Positions 15,626-25,495 of a stretch of 64,000 nucleotides of DNA are shown here, in pieces. Below the pieces are notes generated by a model that ran no database searches, had not been told where the DNA came from, and saw only the letters and a program-made list of their open reading frames with translations. A program made the translations under genes and the position numbers. Numbering within the stretch: the first letter of the stretch is position 1; every line of letters starts with the position of its first letter. The stretch lies in assembly GCF_001556185.1 (NCBI RefSeq), contig NZ_LSIJ01000030.1:1-64000 (forward strand), read 5' to 3'. Origin of the DNA: Sphingomonas sp. CCH10-B3 (GTDB lineage: Bacteria; Pseudomonadota; Alphaproteobacteria; Sphingomonadales; Sphingomonadaceae).

Positions 15626-17329
15626 ATGATGATGGCGACGACACCGCGCGGCGGGCTGTGGATGGTGGTGCTGGGACTGATCCTGGCGATCGGCGGCGCC
15701 TTCTGGGCATCTTCGGTGCAGACCAGCGGCGGCGTGTCGGTCCGCGATATCCGCTTCGCGGCCACCGGCGGCAAGACGATGAGCGCATTGCTCTATGTGC
15801 CGCCGGGCGCGAGCGCACAGGCCAAGGCGCCGGGCATCCTCGCGGTCCACGGCTACATCAATTCACGCGAGACGCAGGATGCCTTTGCGATCGAATTCGC
15901 GCGGCGCGGTTATGTCGTGCTGGCGATGGACCAGCGCGGCCATGGCTATAGCGACGGCCCGGCCTATGCCGATGGTTTCGGCGGGCCGGCGGGGCTTGCC
16001 TATCTGCGCTCGCTGCCGATGGTCGATACCGCCAATATCGGGCTGGAGGGGCACAGCATGGGCGGCTGGACGGTACTCGCCGCCGCTGCCGCGATGCCCG
16101 ATGCTTACAAGGCGATCCTGCTCGAAGGGTCGTCGACCGGTGCGCCCTTTGCGAAGGAAGGCAGCCCGAACTGGCCGCGCAACCTCGGCCTCGTCTTCAG
16201 CCAGTATGACGAATTCTCTAAGCTGATGTGGGGCGTCGACAAGGCCCGCGACATCGGCACGTCGGCCAAGCTGAAGGCCGTGTTCGGCACGACCGAGACG
16301 ATCGTGCCGCGCAAGCTCTATGGCTCGATCGCCGATGGCACCGCGCGGGTGCTGGCGACGCCGGCGGTGACGCATCCCGGCGACCATATCTCGCCCGAGG
16401 CGGTGGCGCGCGCGATCGACTGGTTCTCGGTGACGCTGAAAGGCGCCAAGCCGATCCCGTCCGACGATCAGATCTGGTTCGGCAAAGAGCTGGGCACTGG
16501 TTTGGGTTTGGTCGGGTTCGTGCTGGTAGTGCTCGGCACGTTTGACCTGTTGCTCGGCGTCCCGGCGTTCGCACGTCTGCGCGCCGAGCCGGTGGCGGGC
16601 AGCGCGCGGCGAGACGGCAAGTGGCGCACCGCCTTCCTGCAGACCGCTTTCCTGCCGATGCTGACGTTCTTCCCTTGCTTCATCGCGGTGTTCCTGCTGG
16701 TGCAGCCCAACCCGGTGCTGCCGCAGACGGTGAGCACGCAAGTGGCGCTGTGGCTTCTGGTGGGGGCGGCGGTCAGTTACTGGATCGGGCGCGGGGCGCG
16801 CGTTGGGCCGCAGTCGGACTGGGGCCGCTCGATCGCGATTGCAGCGCTTAGCACGGCGGCGGGCTATGCGCTGCTGCTGGTCGTCGACCGGCTGTTCGTC
16901 ACCGATTTCCGGCTGTGGGTGGTCGCCATCAAGCTGCCGAGCGTGCAGCAATTGCTGATCGCGGCCATTTACGTCGTGCCGATCACTTTCGGCTTCGTCG
17001 CGGCGATGCGGACTCTGACTGGACGGCTGACGGTGAAGGGCGACGGCTGGCTCGCGCAATATGGCTGGGCGAAGGCAGCGATGGTGCTCGGCATCGTGCT
17101 GCTGCTCGCGGTCGATTACGGCGTGCTCTTCGCGACCGGGCAATTGCCGACCGCGTTCGACCCGCTGACGACGGTGATCGCGATCCAGTTCGTCGTGCTG
17201 CTGCCGGTGATCGCCGCGATCGGCATCTTCACTTGGCGGCGCACCGGCAGCCACCGGCCGGGCGCGGTGCTGATCGGGTTGCTGGTGACGCTCTACACCG
17301 TGGCGGGGACGGCGACGCAGGGCTGGTAA
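15626..17329 (+). CDS. Alpha/beta-hydrolase fused to a C-terminal multi-pass membrane domain
   Basis: Three adjacent ATGs (15626, 15629, 15632) are possible starts; the third is best spaced from GGGGG. A membrane anchor (residues ~12-30) leads into a serine-hydrolase domain to about residue 285, with LEGHSMGGW supplying the nucleophile Ser144 and oxyanion region, and a catalytic His likely in TPAVTHPGDH. From about residue 290 on, six or so hydrophobic segments form an integral membrane domain. The hydrolase part probably faces the periplasm, acting on an ester or peptide. The substrate is unknown and the fusion is unusual. It is followed 29 bases later by nadC. Confidence 0.8.
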   Translation: MMMATTPRGGLWMVVLGLILAIGGAFWASSVQTSGGVSVRDIRFAATGGKTMSALLYVPPGASAQAKAPGILAVHGYINSRETQDAFAIEFARRGYVVLAMDQRGHGYSDGPAYADGFGGPAGLAYLRSLPMVDTANIGLEGHSMGGWTVLAAAAAMPDAYKAILLEGSSTGAPFAKEGSPNWPRNLGLVFSQYDEFSKLMWGVDKARDIGTSAKLKAVFGTTETIVPRKLYGSIADGTARVLATPAVTHPGDHISPEAVARAIDWFSVTLKGAKPIPSDDQIWFGKELGTGLGLVGFVLVVLGTFDLLLGVPAFARLRAEPVAGSARRDGKWRTAFLQTAFLPMLTFFPCFIAVFLLVQPNPVLPQTVSTQVALWLLVGAAVSYWIGRGARVGPQSDWGRSIAIAALSTAAGYALLLVVDRLFVTDFRLWVVAIKLPSVQQLLIAAIYVVPITFGFVAAMRTLTGRLTVKGDGWLAQYGWAKAAMVLGIVLLLAVDYGVLFATGQLPTAFDPLTTVIAIQFVVLLPVIAAIGIFTWRRTGSHRPGAVLIGLLVTLYTVAGTATQGW

Positions 17330-17358
17330 AGGGCGCTGCCATTTGCCAAGGCGCGCGC

Positions 17359-18204
17359 ATGAGCTTTGCCCTGCCCGGAGTCGATCTCGACGCGTTCGTC
17401 GCAGCCACTTTGGCCGAGGATCTGGGGCAGGTGGGCGACATCACCTCGGCTGCCGTCATCCCGGCCGACGCGCGCTTCACCGGCGTGATGGACAGCCGCG
17501 ATCCGATTGTGGTGGCGGGGCTGGGGATTGCTGAGGCCTTCTTCCGCGCGCTCGACCCCGAGGTGCGGATTGAGGCGCTGGTCGCTGATGGTGACAAGGT
17601 CGCGGCGGGCACTGATCTGCTGCGACTGGAGGGGAAAGCGCGCGCGCTGCTGACGGCGGAACGCTCGGCGCTCAACACGGTGCAGCATCTGTCGGGCATC
17701 GCAACAATGACGCGCGGCTATGTCGAGGCGATTGCGGGGACCGGCGCCACCTTGCTCGACACGCGCAAGACGATCCCCGGGCTGCGCGTGCTGGAGAAAT
17801 ATGCGACCCGCATGGGCGGCGCGACCAATCACCGCATGGGGCTGTGGGATGCGGCGATGATCAAGGACAATCACGTCGCGGTGGCGGGCTCGGTCGGCGA
17901 AGCGGTGCGGCGCGCGGTCGCGGCGGGGATCGAACGCATCATCGTTGAGGTCGACCGGATCGACCAGATCGCCCCTGCGCTCGACGCTGGCGCCACCCAT
18001 CTGCTGCTCGACAATATGCCGCCGCCGGTGCTGCGTGAGGCGGTCGCGCTGGTCGCCGGGCGCGTGCCGACCGAGGCCTCGGGGGGCGTGCGGCTCGACA
18101 CGATCCGCGCGATTGCGGAGACGGGCGTCACCTTCATCAGCGTCGGGCGGCTAACGCAAAGCGCGCCCGCCGCCGACATCGGTCTCGATTTTTCAGCCGC
18201 TTGA
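17359..18204 (+). CDS. nadC: Nicotinate-nucleotide pyrophosphorylase (carboxylating)
   Basis: This 281-residue protein is a type II phosphoribosyltransferase of NAD synthesis. It converts quinolinate and PRPP to nicotinate mononucleotide, CO2 and pyrophosphate. Recognisable signatures are AEDLGQVGDITS at the N-terminus, LLTAERSALNTVQHLSGIAT, the substrate-binding DTRKTIPGLR, KDNHV and the C-terminal EASGGV, with ISVGRLTQSAP near the end. ATG 17359 was chosen over the longer frame that overlaps the hydrolase gene. nadA and nadB are not nearby. Confidence 0.95.
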   Translation: MSFALPGVDLDAFVAATLAEDLGQVGDITSAAVIPADARFTGVMDSRDPIVVAGLGIAEAFFRALDPEVRIEALVADGDKVAAGTDLLRLEGKARALLTAERSALNTVQHLSGIATMTRGYVEAIAGTGATLLDTRKTIPGLRVLEKYATRMGGATNHRMGLWDAAMIKDNHVAVAGSVGEAVRRAVAAGIERIIVEVDRIDQIAPALDAGATHLLLDNMPPPVLREAVALVAGRVPTEASGGVRLDTIRAIAETGVTFISVGRLTQSAPAADIGLDFSAA

Positions 18205-18252
18205 GCCGCGCGAGCCGGGCGCTATGATGCGGCAACACTAAGGGGAACTACC

Positions 18253-18687
18253 ATGGACCGGCCCGCATCGATCGTTCGCTTCGAACAATTTTATCTCGGC
18301 CATATCGTGGTCGGGCTGGTGGGGTCGTCGATCGCCCTGTTCGGCAGCGACAATCCGGCGCTGGCGCAGGCCAATGAGACCGTCGGCCCGTGGCTGTTGC
18401 CCGCGACGCTCGGGCTGGGGGTGCTGACCCAAGCGCTGCTCTGGTATTTCATCAGCCGCAAGGGGGCAGTGGTCGCGAAATGGATTCTCGTGGCGCTGAC
18501 CGCGCTTAACTTGCTTGGCGCCATGTTTCTGCTGTTCGGGCTGGTGACCGGCTTTGGCGCCGAATCGCGCAGCCTCGTCGGCACGCTTTGCAGCCTAGGC
18601 GCCTCGGCATTGCTGATCGCGGCGGTCGCCATGATGTTCCGGCCCGACACCCCCGCCTGGTTCGGTGAAGCGGCGCCCGCAGCGTGA
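18253..18687 (+). CDS. Small integral membrane protein
   Basis: The 144-residue protein has four predicted membrane-spanning helices (around residues 17-33, 48-66, 76-100 and 106-127) with short loops, and no signal peptide or enzymatic motif. I do not recognise a named family. Its stop overlaps the GTG start of the RNase T2 gene by four bases, so the two are translationally coupled. Confidence 0.75.
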   Translation: MDRPASIVRFEQFYLGHIVVGLVGSSIALFGSDNPALAQANETVGPWLLPATLGLGVLTQALLWYFISRKGAVVAKWILVALTALNLLGAMFLLFGLVTGFGAESRSLVGTLCSLGASALLIAAVAMMFRPDTPAWFGEAAPAA

Positions 18688-19400
18688 TCCGCCTCGCGCT
18701 TACACTCGCCGCGCTTGCGCTGCCGTCCTTGGCGCAGGCGCAGGCCTATAGCTGCGCCGTCCCGGCCAAGCTGCCGCGCCCGCGTCCCGATTTGCCGACG
18801 CCAGCACAGCCCAAGCGCGTGGTGCCGATCGGCGGCTATACGCTCGCGATCTCTTGGGCCGCGCAATATTGCCATAACAACGGCAGCGACGCGTCGGCCA
18901 AGTTCGAATGCGGCAGCGGCAATCGCTTCGGCTTCACGCTGCACGGGCTGTGGCCCGATGGTGAGGGCCCCGAATGGCCGCAATATTGCCGCGCGACGGG
19001 CATCGTTCCCGCGCCGGTGATCCGTGGTCAGCTCTGCGCCACCCCTTCGGCGCAGCTCATCCAGCATGAATGGGCCAAGCACGGGACCTGCATGAGCCGG
19101 ACCCCCGCCGACTATTTCGCCAGGTCGTCGCGCCTTTATACGGCGCTCCGCTATCCCGACATGGTGGCGCTGTCGCGGCGCGATGGCCTGACCGCTGGCG
19201 ATGTCGCCAAGGCGGTGGCAGGCGCCAACCGCGGCATGGCCGCCGACATGATGCGGATCACCGCCAATAAATCGGGCTGGCTTGAAGAGGTCTGGCTCTG
19301 TCTCGACAAACAGTTCCGCTACGCGACCTGCCCGGCGCACCAGGGCGGGCTGGCGGCGGACGCGCCGATCAAGATCTGGCGGGGGGCTTCACGTCGATAG
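18684..19400 (+). CDS. Secreted RNase T2
   Basis: The 238-residue protein carries both catalytic segments of the T2 family: CAS I FTLHGLWPD with His87, and CAS II HEWAKHGTC with His128, Glu129, Lys132 and His133. A signal peptide (residues 1-20, cleaved after QAQ or similar) directs it to the periplasm, where it would cleave RNA by the 2',3'-cyclic phosphate route, as E. coli RNase I does. Several cysteines suit disulphides. It uses GTG at 18684, coupled to the membrane protein upstream. Its last 32 bases overlap the convergent DUF4112 gene. Confidence 0.92.
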   Translation: MIRLALTLAALALPSLAQAQAYSCAVPAKLPRPRPDLPTPAQPKRVVPIGGYTLAISWAAQYCHNNGSDASAKFECGSGNRFGFTLHGLWPDGEGPEWPQYCRATGIVPAPVIRGQLCATPSAQLIQHEWAKHGTCMSRTPADYFARSSRLYTALRYPDMVALSRRDGLTAGDVAKAVAGANRGMAADMMRITANKSGWLEEVWLCLDKQFRYATCPAHQGGLAADAPIKIWRGASRR

Positions 19401-19824
19401 TCACGCTCGCCGGATGATGCTTGTCGAGGTGGCGTTTGATGATCTTCAGGTTGCGCGTGTTCGACCGGAAGAAGAAATCGGGGATCGCGCCGACGAACGG
19501 GATCAGCCCCAGCCCGAAGTCGATGCCCACATTCGCCGCCATCCGTGTCATCTGCCAGCGCGACATGCCGAGATTGCGCGCTTCCCAAATCATATAGGCG
19601 CCCATCGCGGCGGCGACTGCGTCGCCCGCTACCGGCACCAGATCGAGAATTACGTCGAGCCCGATCCGGCGATTGAGCCCGGGGATTTTGACCAGCCCTT
19701 CCATCAGATGTTCGAGCGCCTCAACGCGCTGCCGCACCGACGTGGGGTCGTCCTTCAGTGCCAGCGCCTCGGCGAACCGGGCGACGGTTTCGGGATCGAT
19801 GCGGGACGTGCGACCGGTCATCAT
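19369..19824 (-). CDS. DUF4112 domain protein
   Basis: This 151-residue protein matches the DUF4112 pattern: two membrane-proximal hydrophobic segments (GLDVILDLVPVAGDAVAAAMG and GIDFGLGLIPFVGAIPDFFF), each with a conserved Asp and Pro, and an IWEARNLGMSR loop. Function is unknown; members are predicted inner-membrane proteins. The start at 19824 overlaps the stop of the binding-protein gene by four bases, so it is coupled to that gene. The 3' end overlaps the RNase T2 coding end on the other strand. Confidence 0.85.
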   Translation of the reverse strand: MMTGRTSRIDPETVARFAEALALKDDPTSVRQRVEALEHLMEGLVKIPGLNRRIGLDVILDLVPVAGDAVAAAMGAYMIWEARNLGMSRWQMTRMAANVGIDFGLGLIPFVGAIPDFFFRSNTRNLKIIKRHLDKHHPASVTIDVKPPARS

Positions 19825-21287
19825 TGCCTCTCGTTACGCAGCGCATTCAACGAATGCCACGCGCGGCTGTTCCCCTGCCATTTCGCCAGCCGCAGCGCGA
19901 CCAGGCTCCAGCGCAGCGGCCGCGCGATCGGGATATAGGCACCGTCCTCGGTCAGTGCCACATCGGCCTCCGCCAGCCGTGCCGACCGGCTCGCCATATC
20001 GGGTGCATCGCGCGCTGCGTCGATCTTGGCGGCGACATCGGGACTGCACGGCTGGCATGCGGTGCCGAGGTACCATCGCGCGCTGTCATAGGGGGCAACC
20101 GCATCGATCAGCCGAAGGTCGGCATTGGCGTTGATGGGCACGCGCTGGGGCTCGATCCCGATCGAGCGCAGCGACGCGCCGACGAAGCCGAACAGGATCG
20201 TCGCACCCGGTCCCTTGGGCAGGGCGATCCGCAGCACCGGTGGGCCGTCATGCTCGGCGTGCCAGCGCGCGACGCGGGCGCGGGCCCCTTCGCGTCGCGC
20301 CGCCGGGTCGAGCTTCACCCAGCTCGGCACGGTTGGCGAACTTCCCGAATCAAGCTTTTCGGGCAGCAGCCGCTCATCGGCGGTCCAGCCCGGCGCATAG
20401 GCGGCAACCAGTGCGGCGCGGTCGATCGCCTGCGCGACCGCGAGCCGGTTCTGGACATCTCCGAGGAAACCGTCGCGATTGACGACGGCAAGGCCGAACA
20501 ACCCCGCTGCAGGGTCGATGCGCAGATTGGCGGGCGCAACCGACACGCTTGCCAGCAGCGGCCAGTCAAGAAAGCTGCCGCCCGTCACCATGTCCGATTC
20601 GCGCGCGATGAAGCGCAGAATCGCGCGCGAGGCGCGCTCGCCATAAAGCTGGACCGACTGCTCCGGGCCGGGCTCTTCAATGTCCTGCGCCGCCGCGCGT
20701 ACCGGATCAAACGCCGGGCGCAGCATCACCCAATTGCGACCGCGCGCGCGGACACGAAACGGGCCGCTGCCCGCGGGGGGATGAAGCTTGAACATCGCCA
20801 GTTCGGGCTGCGCAAACAGCTTCAGCAAATCGGGGCGCGGTCGCGACAGGCGGATTTCGATGACTTCGGGCGTCATTTCGACAACTTCGTCGATCGCGGT
20901 CAGGAACGGCCGCAGCGGGTTGCGCGACTCGCGCCCGATCGTCCGCTTCAGGATCGCGACGACATCGGCGGCCTGCACGCGCTTGCCATCGCTCCATTCG
21001 GCGTCGCGCAGCCGGAAGACATAGCTGAGGCCATTGTCGAGCACCGTCCAGCGCTCGGCGAGCCCTGGTGCGATCTGGCCGCTGGCATCGAAGCGGACGA
21101 GGCCTTGCGCGATCGAATCGGTCATCAGTCGTGATGGCAGGTCCGCCGTACCGCGCGCCGGATCAATCAGCACAGGCGGCTTGCCGATCGCGCTGACGAT
21201 CACCGGACCGCGATCGGCGCGGCGGTCGCACCCCGCCACCGCAAGCAGGATAGCGGCGAGGGAGAGGGCAGGGCGGAATCGGCGCAT
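19821..21287 (-). CDS. ABC transporter substrate-binding lipoprotein (family 5)
   Basis: The 488-residue protein is a family 5 solute-binding protein (peptide/nickel type). It has a lipoprotein signal (LAVAGC, Cys20 to be lipidated) and characteristic segments such as IAQGLVRFDASGQIAPGLAERW, VFRLRDAEWSDGKRVQAADVV and RLAVAQAIDRAALVAAY. Such proteins capture oligopeptides or related solutes in the periplasm. No permease or ATPase gene is adjacent, so this is an orphan receptor here, coupled only to the DUF4112 gene. The transporter partner is presumed to be elsewhere. Confidence 0.85.
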   Translation of the reverse strand: MRRFRPALSLAAILLAVAGCDRRADRGPVIVSAIGKPPVLIDPARGTADLPSRLMTDSIAQGLVRFDASGQIAPGLAERWTVLDNGLSYVFRLRDAEWSDGKRVQAADVVAILKRTIGRESRNPLRPFLTAIDEVVEMTPEVIEIRLSRPRPDLLKLFAQPELAMFKLHPPAGSGPFRVRARGRNWVMLRPAFDPVRAAAQDIEEPGPEQSVQLYGERASRAILRFIARESDMVTGGSFLDWPLLASVSVAPANLRIDPAAGLFGLAVVNRDGFLGDVQNRLAVAQAIDRAALVAAYAPGWTADERLLPEKLDSGSSPTVPSWVKLDPAARREGARARVARWHAEHDGPPVLRIALPKGPGATILFGFVGASLRSIGIEPQRVPINANADLRLIDAVAPYDSARWYLGTACQPCSPDVAAKIDAARDAPDMASRSARLAEADVALTEDGAYIPIARPLRWSLVALRLAKWQGNSRAWHSLNALRNERQ

Positions 21288-21323
21288 CGCGGTTCTAATG
21301 CCACGCGGGCGCGCCCGGGGCTA

Positions 21324-21409
21324 TGGTGCGGACGGCGGGACTTGAACCCGCATTTCCATAGGAAGACAGATTTTAAGTCTGCTGCGTCTACCGATTTCGC
21401 CACGTCCGC
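21324..21409 (-). tRNA. tRNA-Leu(UAA)
   Basis: On the minus strand a full cloverleaf folds. The acceptor pairs GCGGACG with CGTCCGC, the anticodon loop is CTTAAAA (anticodon UAA), there is a short variable arm, and the T-loop is GTTCAAGTC. The 3' CCA is encoded after the discriminator A (21324-21327). It lies between the binding-lipoprotein gene and ihfB. Confidence 0.95.
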
Positions 21410-21466
21410 GGCGCGGCAACGCAAGCCCAGCCGCGCGGCGGCGTCAAGCGGTGACGCGCACGCCGA

Positions 21467-21745
21467 CTACATGTTGAGCCGCTGGCGCATTTCCTTGCCG
21501 GGCTTGAAATAGGGCACGCGCTTCGCGCTGACATCGACAAGGTCGCCGGTGCGCGGGTTGCGGCCGGTGCGCGCGCTGCGCGCCCGCGTGCTGAAGGCGC
21601 CGAAGCCGCGCAGTTCGACGCGACCATCGGCAGCGAGCTGCGCCGAAATTTCATCGAAGAAAGTGGCGACGATGGCCTCGATATCGCGTGGGGTGAGGTC
21701 GCGATTTTCCGCGACCAAACGTTGAACCAACTCCGACCGAATCAT
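21467..21745 (-). CDS. ihfB: Integration host factor subunit beta
   Basis: This 92-residue protein is a DNABII-family DNA-bending protein. It has [21 protein letters not shown] at the N-terminus, the beta-arm [21 protein letters not shown] with the intercalating proline (RNPRTG), and [12 protein letters not shown] at the end. It dimerises with IHF-alpha and bends DNA in recombination, replication and promoter regulation. ATG 21745 was preferred over the longer frame. It lies just downstream of rpsA on the same strand, the usual alphaproteobacterial order. Confidence 0.93.
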   Translation of the reverse strand: MIRSELVQRLVAENRDLTPRDIEAIVATFFDEISAQLAADGRVELRGFGAFSTRARSARTGRNPRTGDLVDVSAKRVPYFKPGKEMRQRLNM

Positions 21746-21867
21746 GTGCGCCTCCCCGCAATCCCTACGAGTGACGGCTATCATTCGAGTTAGACTCGCC
21801 CCCTGATAACGCTGTCACTCACCTCACACAGGTTTAAGCCCTACATATGGCACTGTAAAAGCCATAA

Positions 21868-21895
21868 ATGGGGCGACAGCGTACCATCGCCCCAT
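21868..21895 (-). terminator. rpsA terminator
   Basis: On the minus strand a perfect nine-base stem ATGGGGCGA/TCGCCCCAT encloses a ten-base loop, followed by a short T-rich stretch ending in GGCTTTT. It begins 12 bases after the rpsA stop and precedes ihfB. Confidence 0.8.
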
Positions 21896-21906
21896 TTTGG
21901 GTATCA

Positions 21907-23637
<1,731 letters not shown>

Positions 23638-23935
23638 AAAGTGTCGTAATCCCAAGTCAGTTTCCGGCCAGCCGGTTGTCTCCGGCGGTCTTTGGCCATG
23701 TTGCCGCGACGGCCGAATGCCGGGCGCAGCATCCCGGGGACGGGCGACGCGGAAGAGCCTAGACGCACAAAAGCGAAAAGGGCGCAGGAGTGCAGGACTC
23801 CGCGCCTTCTTCCGCGAGCACCTGCCCGCTGGACGGGGGCGCCATAGCGCATAGGGGGCAGCGAGGCAAGGCGCGGCGGTTGCCGCGGCGGCGGGCTTGT
23901 CTATAGCGGCTTTGGTCTTGCGGAAGGGAAGCGAC

Positions 23936-24853
23936 ATGCGCTGGTTCGGACGGACTTTGGGGTTGGTCGCTGTGCTGGCGATCGGCGGCACGGCACCTTC
24001 GCAGGCAATCGACGATCCGCTGACGCGCCCGATCTCACCCGATTTTGCTGCGCGCTGGCTCGCGCCACAGCCGCCCAAGCGCATTTACGGCAACACCTAT
24101 CTGGTCGGCTTCCGCAAGATGAGCGTGGCGCTGATCGATACCGGCGCGGGGTTGATCCTTGTCGATGCCGCGCTGCCGCAGACAGTGACGGCGGTCGAGG
24201 CCAACATTCGCGCGCTCGGTTTCAAGCTGCGTGACGTGAAGCTGATCCTGAGCACCGAGCCGCATTACGACCATGCCGGCGGCCTCGCCGCGCTCGCCCG
24301 CGATACCGGCGCGACTGTCGTCGCAAGCTCGCCCGCCGCGCGCGTCCTGCGCACCGGCAAGCCCGACGCCGAGGATCCGCAGTTCGGCCAGCTGCCGGCG
24401 CAGCCCGCGGTGACCGGCAAGCTGCGCGTCGTGCGTGACGGCGAGGCGATCAGGCTCGGCAAGGTGATCGTGACGGCCGTGGCAACGCCGGGCCACACGG
24501 CAGGGAGCATGAGCTGGCGCTGGCAGTCATGCGAGCGCGGACGCTGCCTGAACATGGTCTTTGCTTCCAGCCTTAACCCCGTGTCGGTCGACGGCTATCG
24601 ATTCTCCGACCCGGCGCATGCCGCCTGGGTCGCAGCCTTCCGGCGGACGATCGCGCGAGTCGGTGCATTGCCGTGCGACATCCTGTTCACCGCGCACCCC
24701 GACAATTCGGGCAGCGACACCAAGTTCGCCGCGTTCGAGGCGCGACCGGTGCCCAACCCGTTCATCGATTCCGGTGCCTGCCGTGATCTGGGTGCCCGCT
24801 ATGTGAAAATCCTCGACGATCGGCTGGCGAGCGAGGCGACGCCAAGGTCCTAG
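23936..24853 (+). CDS. Subclass B3 metallo-beta-lactamase with Glu in the first zinc site (B3-E type)
   Basis: The 305-residue protein has a signal peptide (residues ~1-24) and the metallo-beta-lactamase fold. The zinc-site motif is T-E108-P-H110-Y-D112-H113, so Glu replaces the usual first His (standard position 116). H187 (TPGHTAGS) and H254 (FTAHPDNSG) complete the sites. It has Ser rather than Cys at the B1/B2 cysteine position (FASSLNP), and overall resembles subclass B3. Characterised B3 enzymes with this Glu, for example SIE-1 from Sphingobium, hydrolyse beta-lactams. AAGGGAAG precedes ATG 23936. It lies on the opposite strand inside the rpsA/cmk/aroA block. Activity and substrate range are inferred. 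Confidence 0.87.
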   Translation: MRWFGRTLGLVAVLAIGGTAPSQAIDDPLTRPISPDFAARWLAPQPPKRIYGNTYLVGFRKMSVALIDTGAGLILVDAALPQTVTAVEANIRALGFKLRDVKLILSTEPHYDHAGGLAALARDTGATVVASSPAARVLRTGKPDAEDPQFGQLPAQPAVTGKLRVVRDGEAIRLGKVIVTAVATPGHTAGSMSWRWQSCERGRCLNMVFASSLNPVSVDGYRFSDPAHAAWVAAFRRTIARVGALPCDILFTAHPDNSGSDTKFAAFEARPVPNPFIDSGACRDLGARYVKILDDRLASEATPRS

Positions 24854-24862
24854 AAGTTTGAC

Positions 24863-25492
24863 CTAGGATTTCCGCCCGATCCGCTCCTCGACCAGCGCGA
24901 TCGCGCGCTGGATGCTTGCTTCGATCGACAGGAAGCTGGTGTCGAGCAGGGCGGCATCATTGGCAACCACCAGCGGCGCGGTTGCGCGCTGGCTGTCGCG
25001 CAGGTCGCGGGCGCGGATGTCGGCGAGCACCTTGTCGATGCTGATTTCCTGCCCGCGCGCGCGCAATTCGGCATGGCGACGCCGCGCGCGGATATTGGGG
25101 GTCGCGCGCACGAACAGCTTGGCATCGGCATGGGGAGTGATCACCGTGCCGATGTCGCGCCCGTCGAGCACCGCGCCGCCGGGCTGGTTCGCGAAGCGCT
25201 TCTGCCGCGCCATCAGCGCCGCCCGGACCAGCGGATGCGCCGAGACGATCGAGGCCGCCTTGCCGACGACATCGTCGCGCAGGGCATCGTCGTGCAACAT
25301 GCCTTCGTCGAAATCGCATGAGGCGACGCCATCGGCCTCGATCGTGGGGTCGAGCTCATGCCGCATCAGGTTGAGCGCGACGGCGCGATAGAGCAGCCCG
25401 GTGTCGAGATGCGGCAGGCCATAATGGCGGGCAAGCGCTCGCGCGATCGTGCCCTTGCCCGATGCTGCGGGTCCGTCGACGGCGATGATCAT
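24863..25492 (-). CDS. cmk: Cytidylate kinase
   Basis: The 209-residue protein carries the P-loop DGPAASGKGTIARALARHYG and the CMP-kinase segments HLDTGLLYRAVAL and LDGRDIGTVITPHA. It phosphorylates CMP and dCMP with ATP in pyrimidine salvage. It starts three bases after the aroA stop on the same strand, forming an aroA-cmk operon. Confidence 0.96.
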   Translation of the reverse strand: MIIAVDGPAASGKGTIARALARHYGLPHLDTGLLYRAVALNLMRHELDPTIEADGVASCDFDEGMLHDDALRDDVVGKAASIVSAHPLVRAALMARQKRFANQPGGAVLDGRDIGTVITPHADAKLFVRATPNIRARRRHAELRARGQEISIDKVLADIRARDLRDSQRATAPLVVANDAALLDTSFLSIEASIQRAIALVEERIGRKS

Positions 25493-25495
25493 GCG

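Noticed and set aside
15863..17254. 463-codon open frame opposite the hydrolase-membrane fusion
   Set aside because: It is a shadow frame, extremely rich in His/Gln/Arg, as expected for the reverse of a GC-rich membrane-protein gene.
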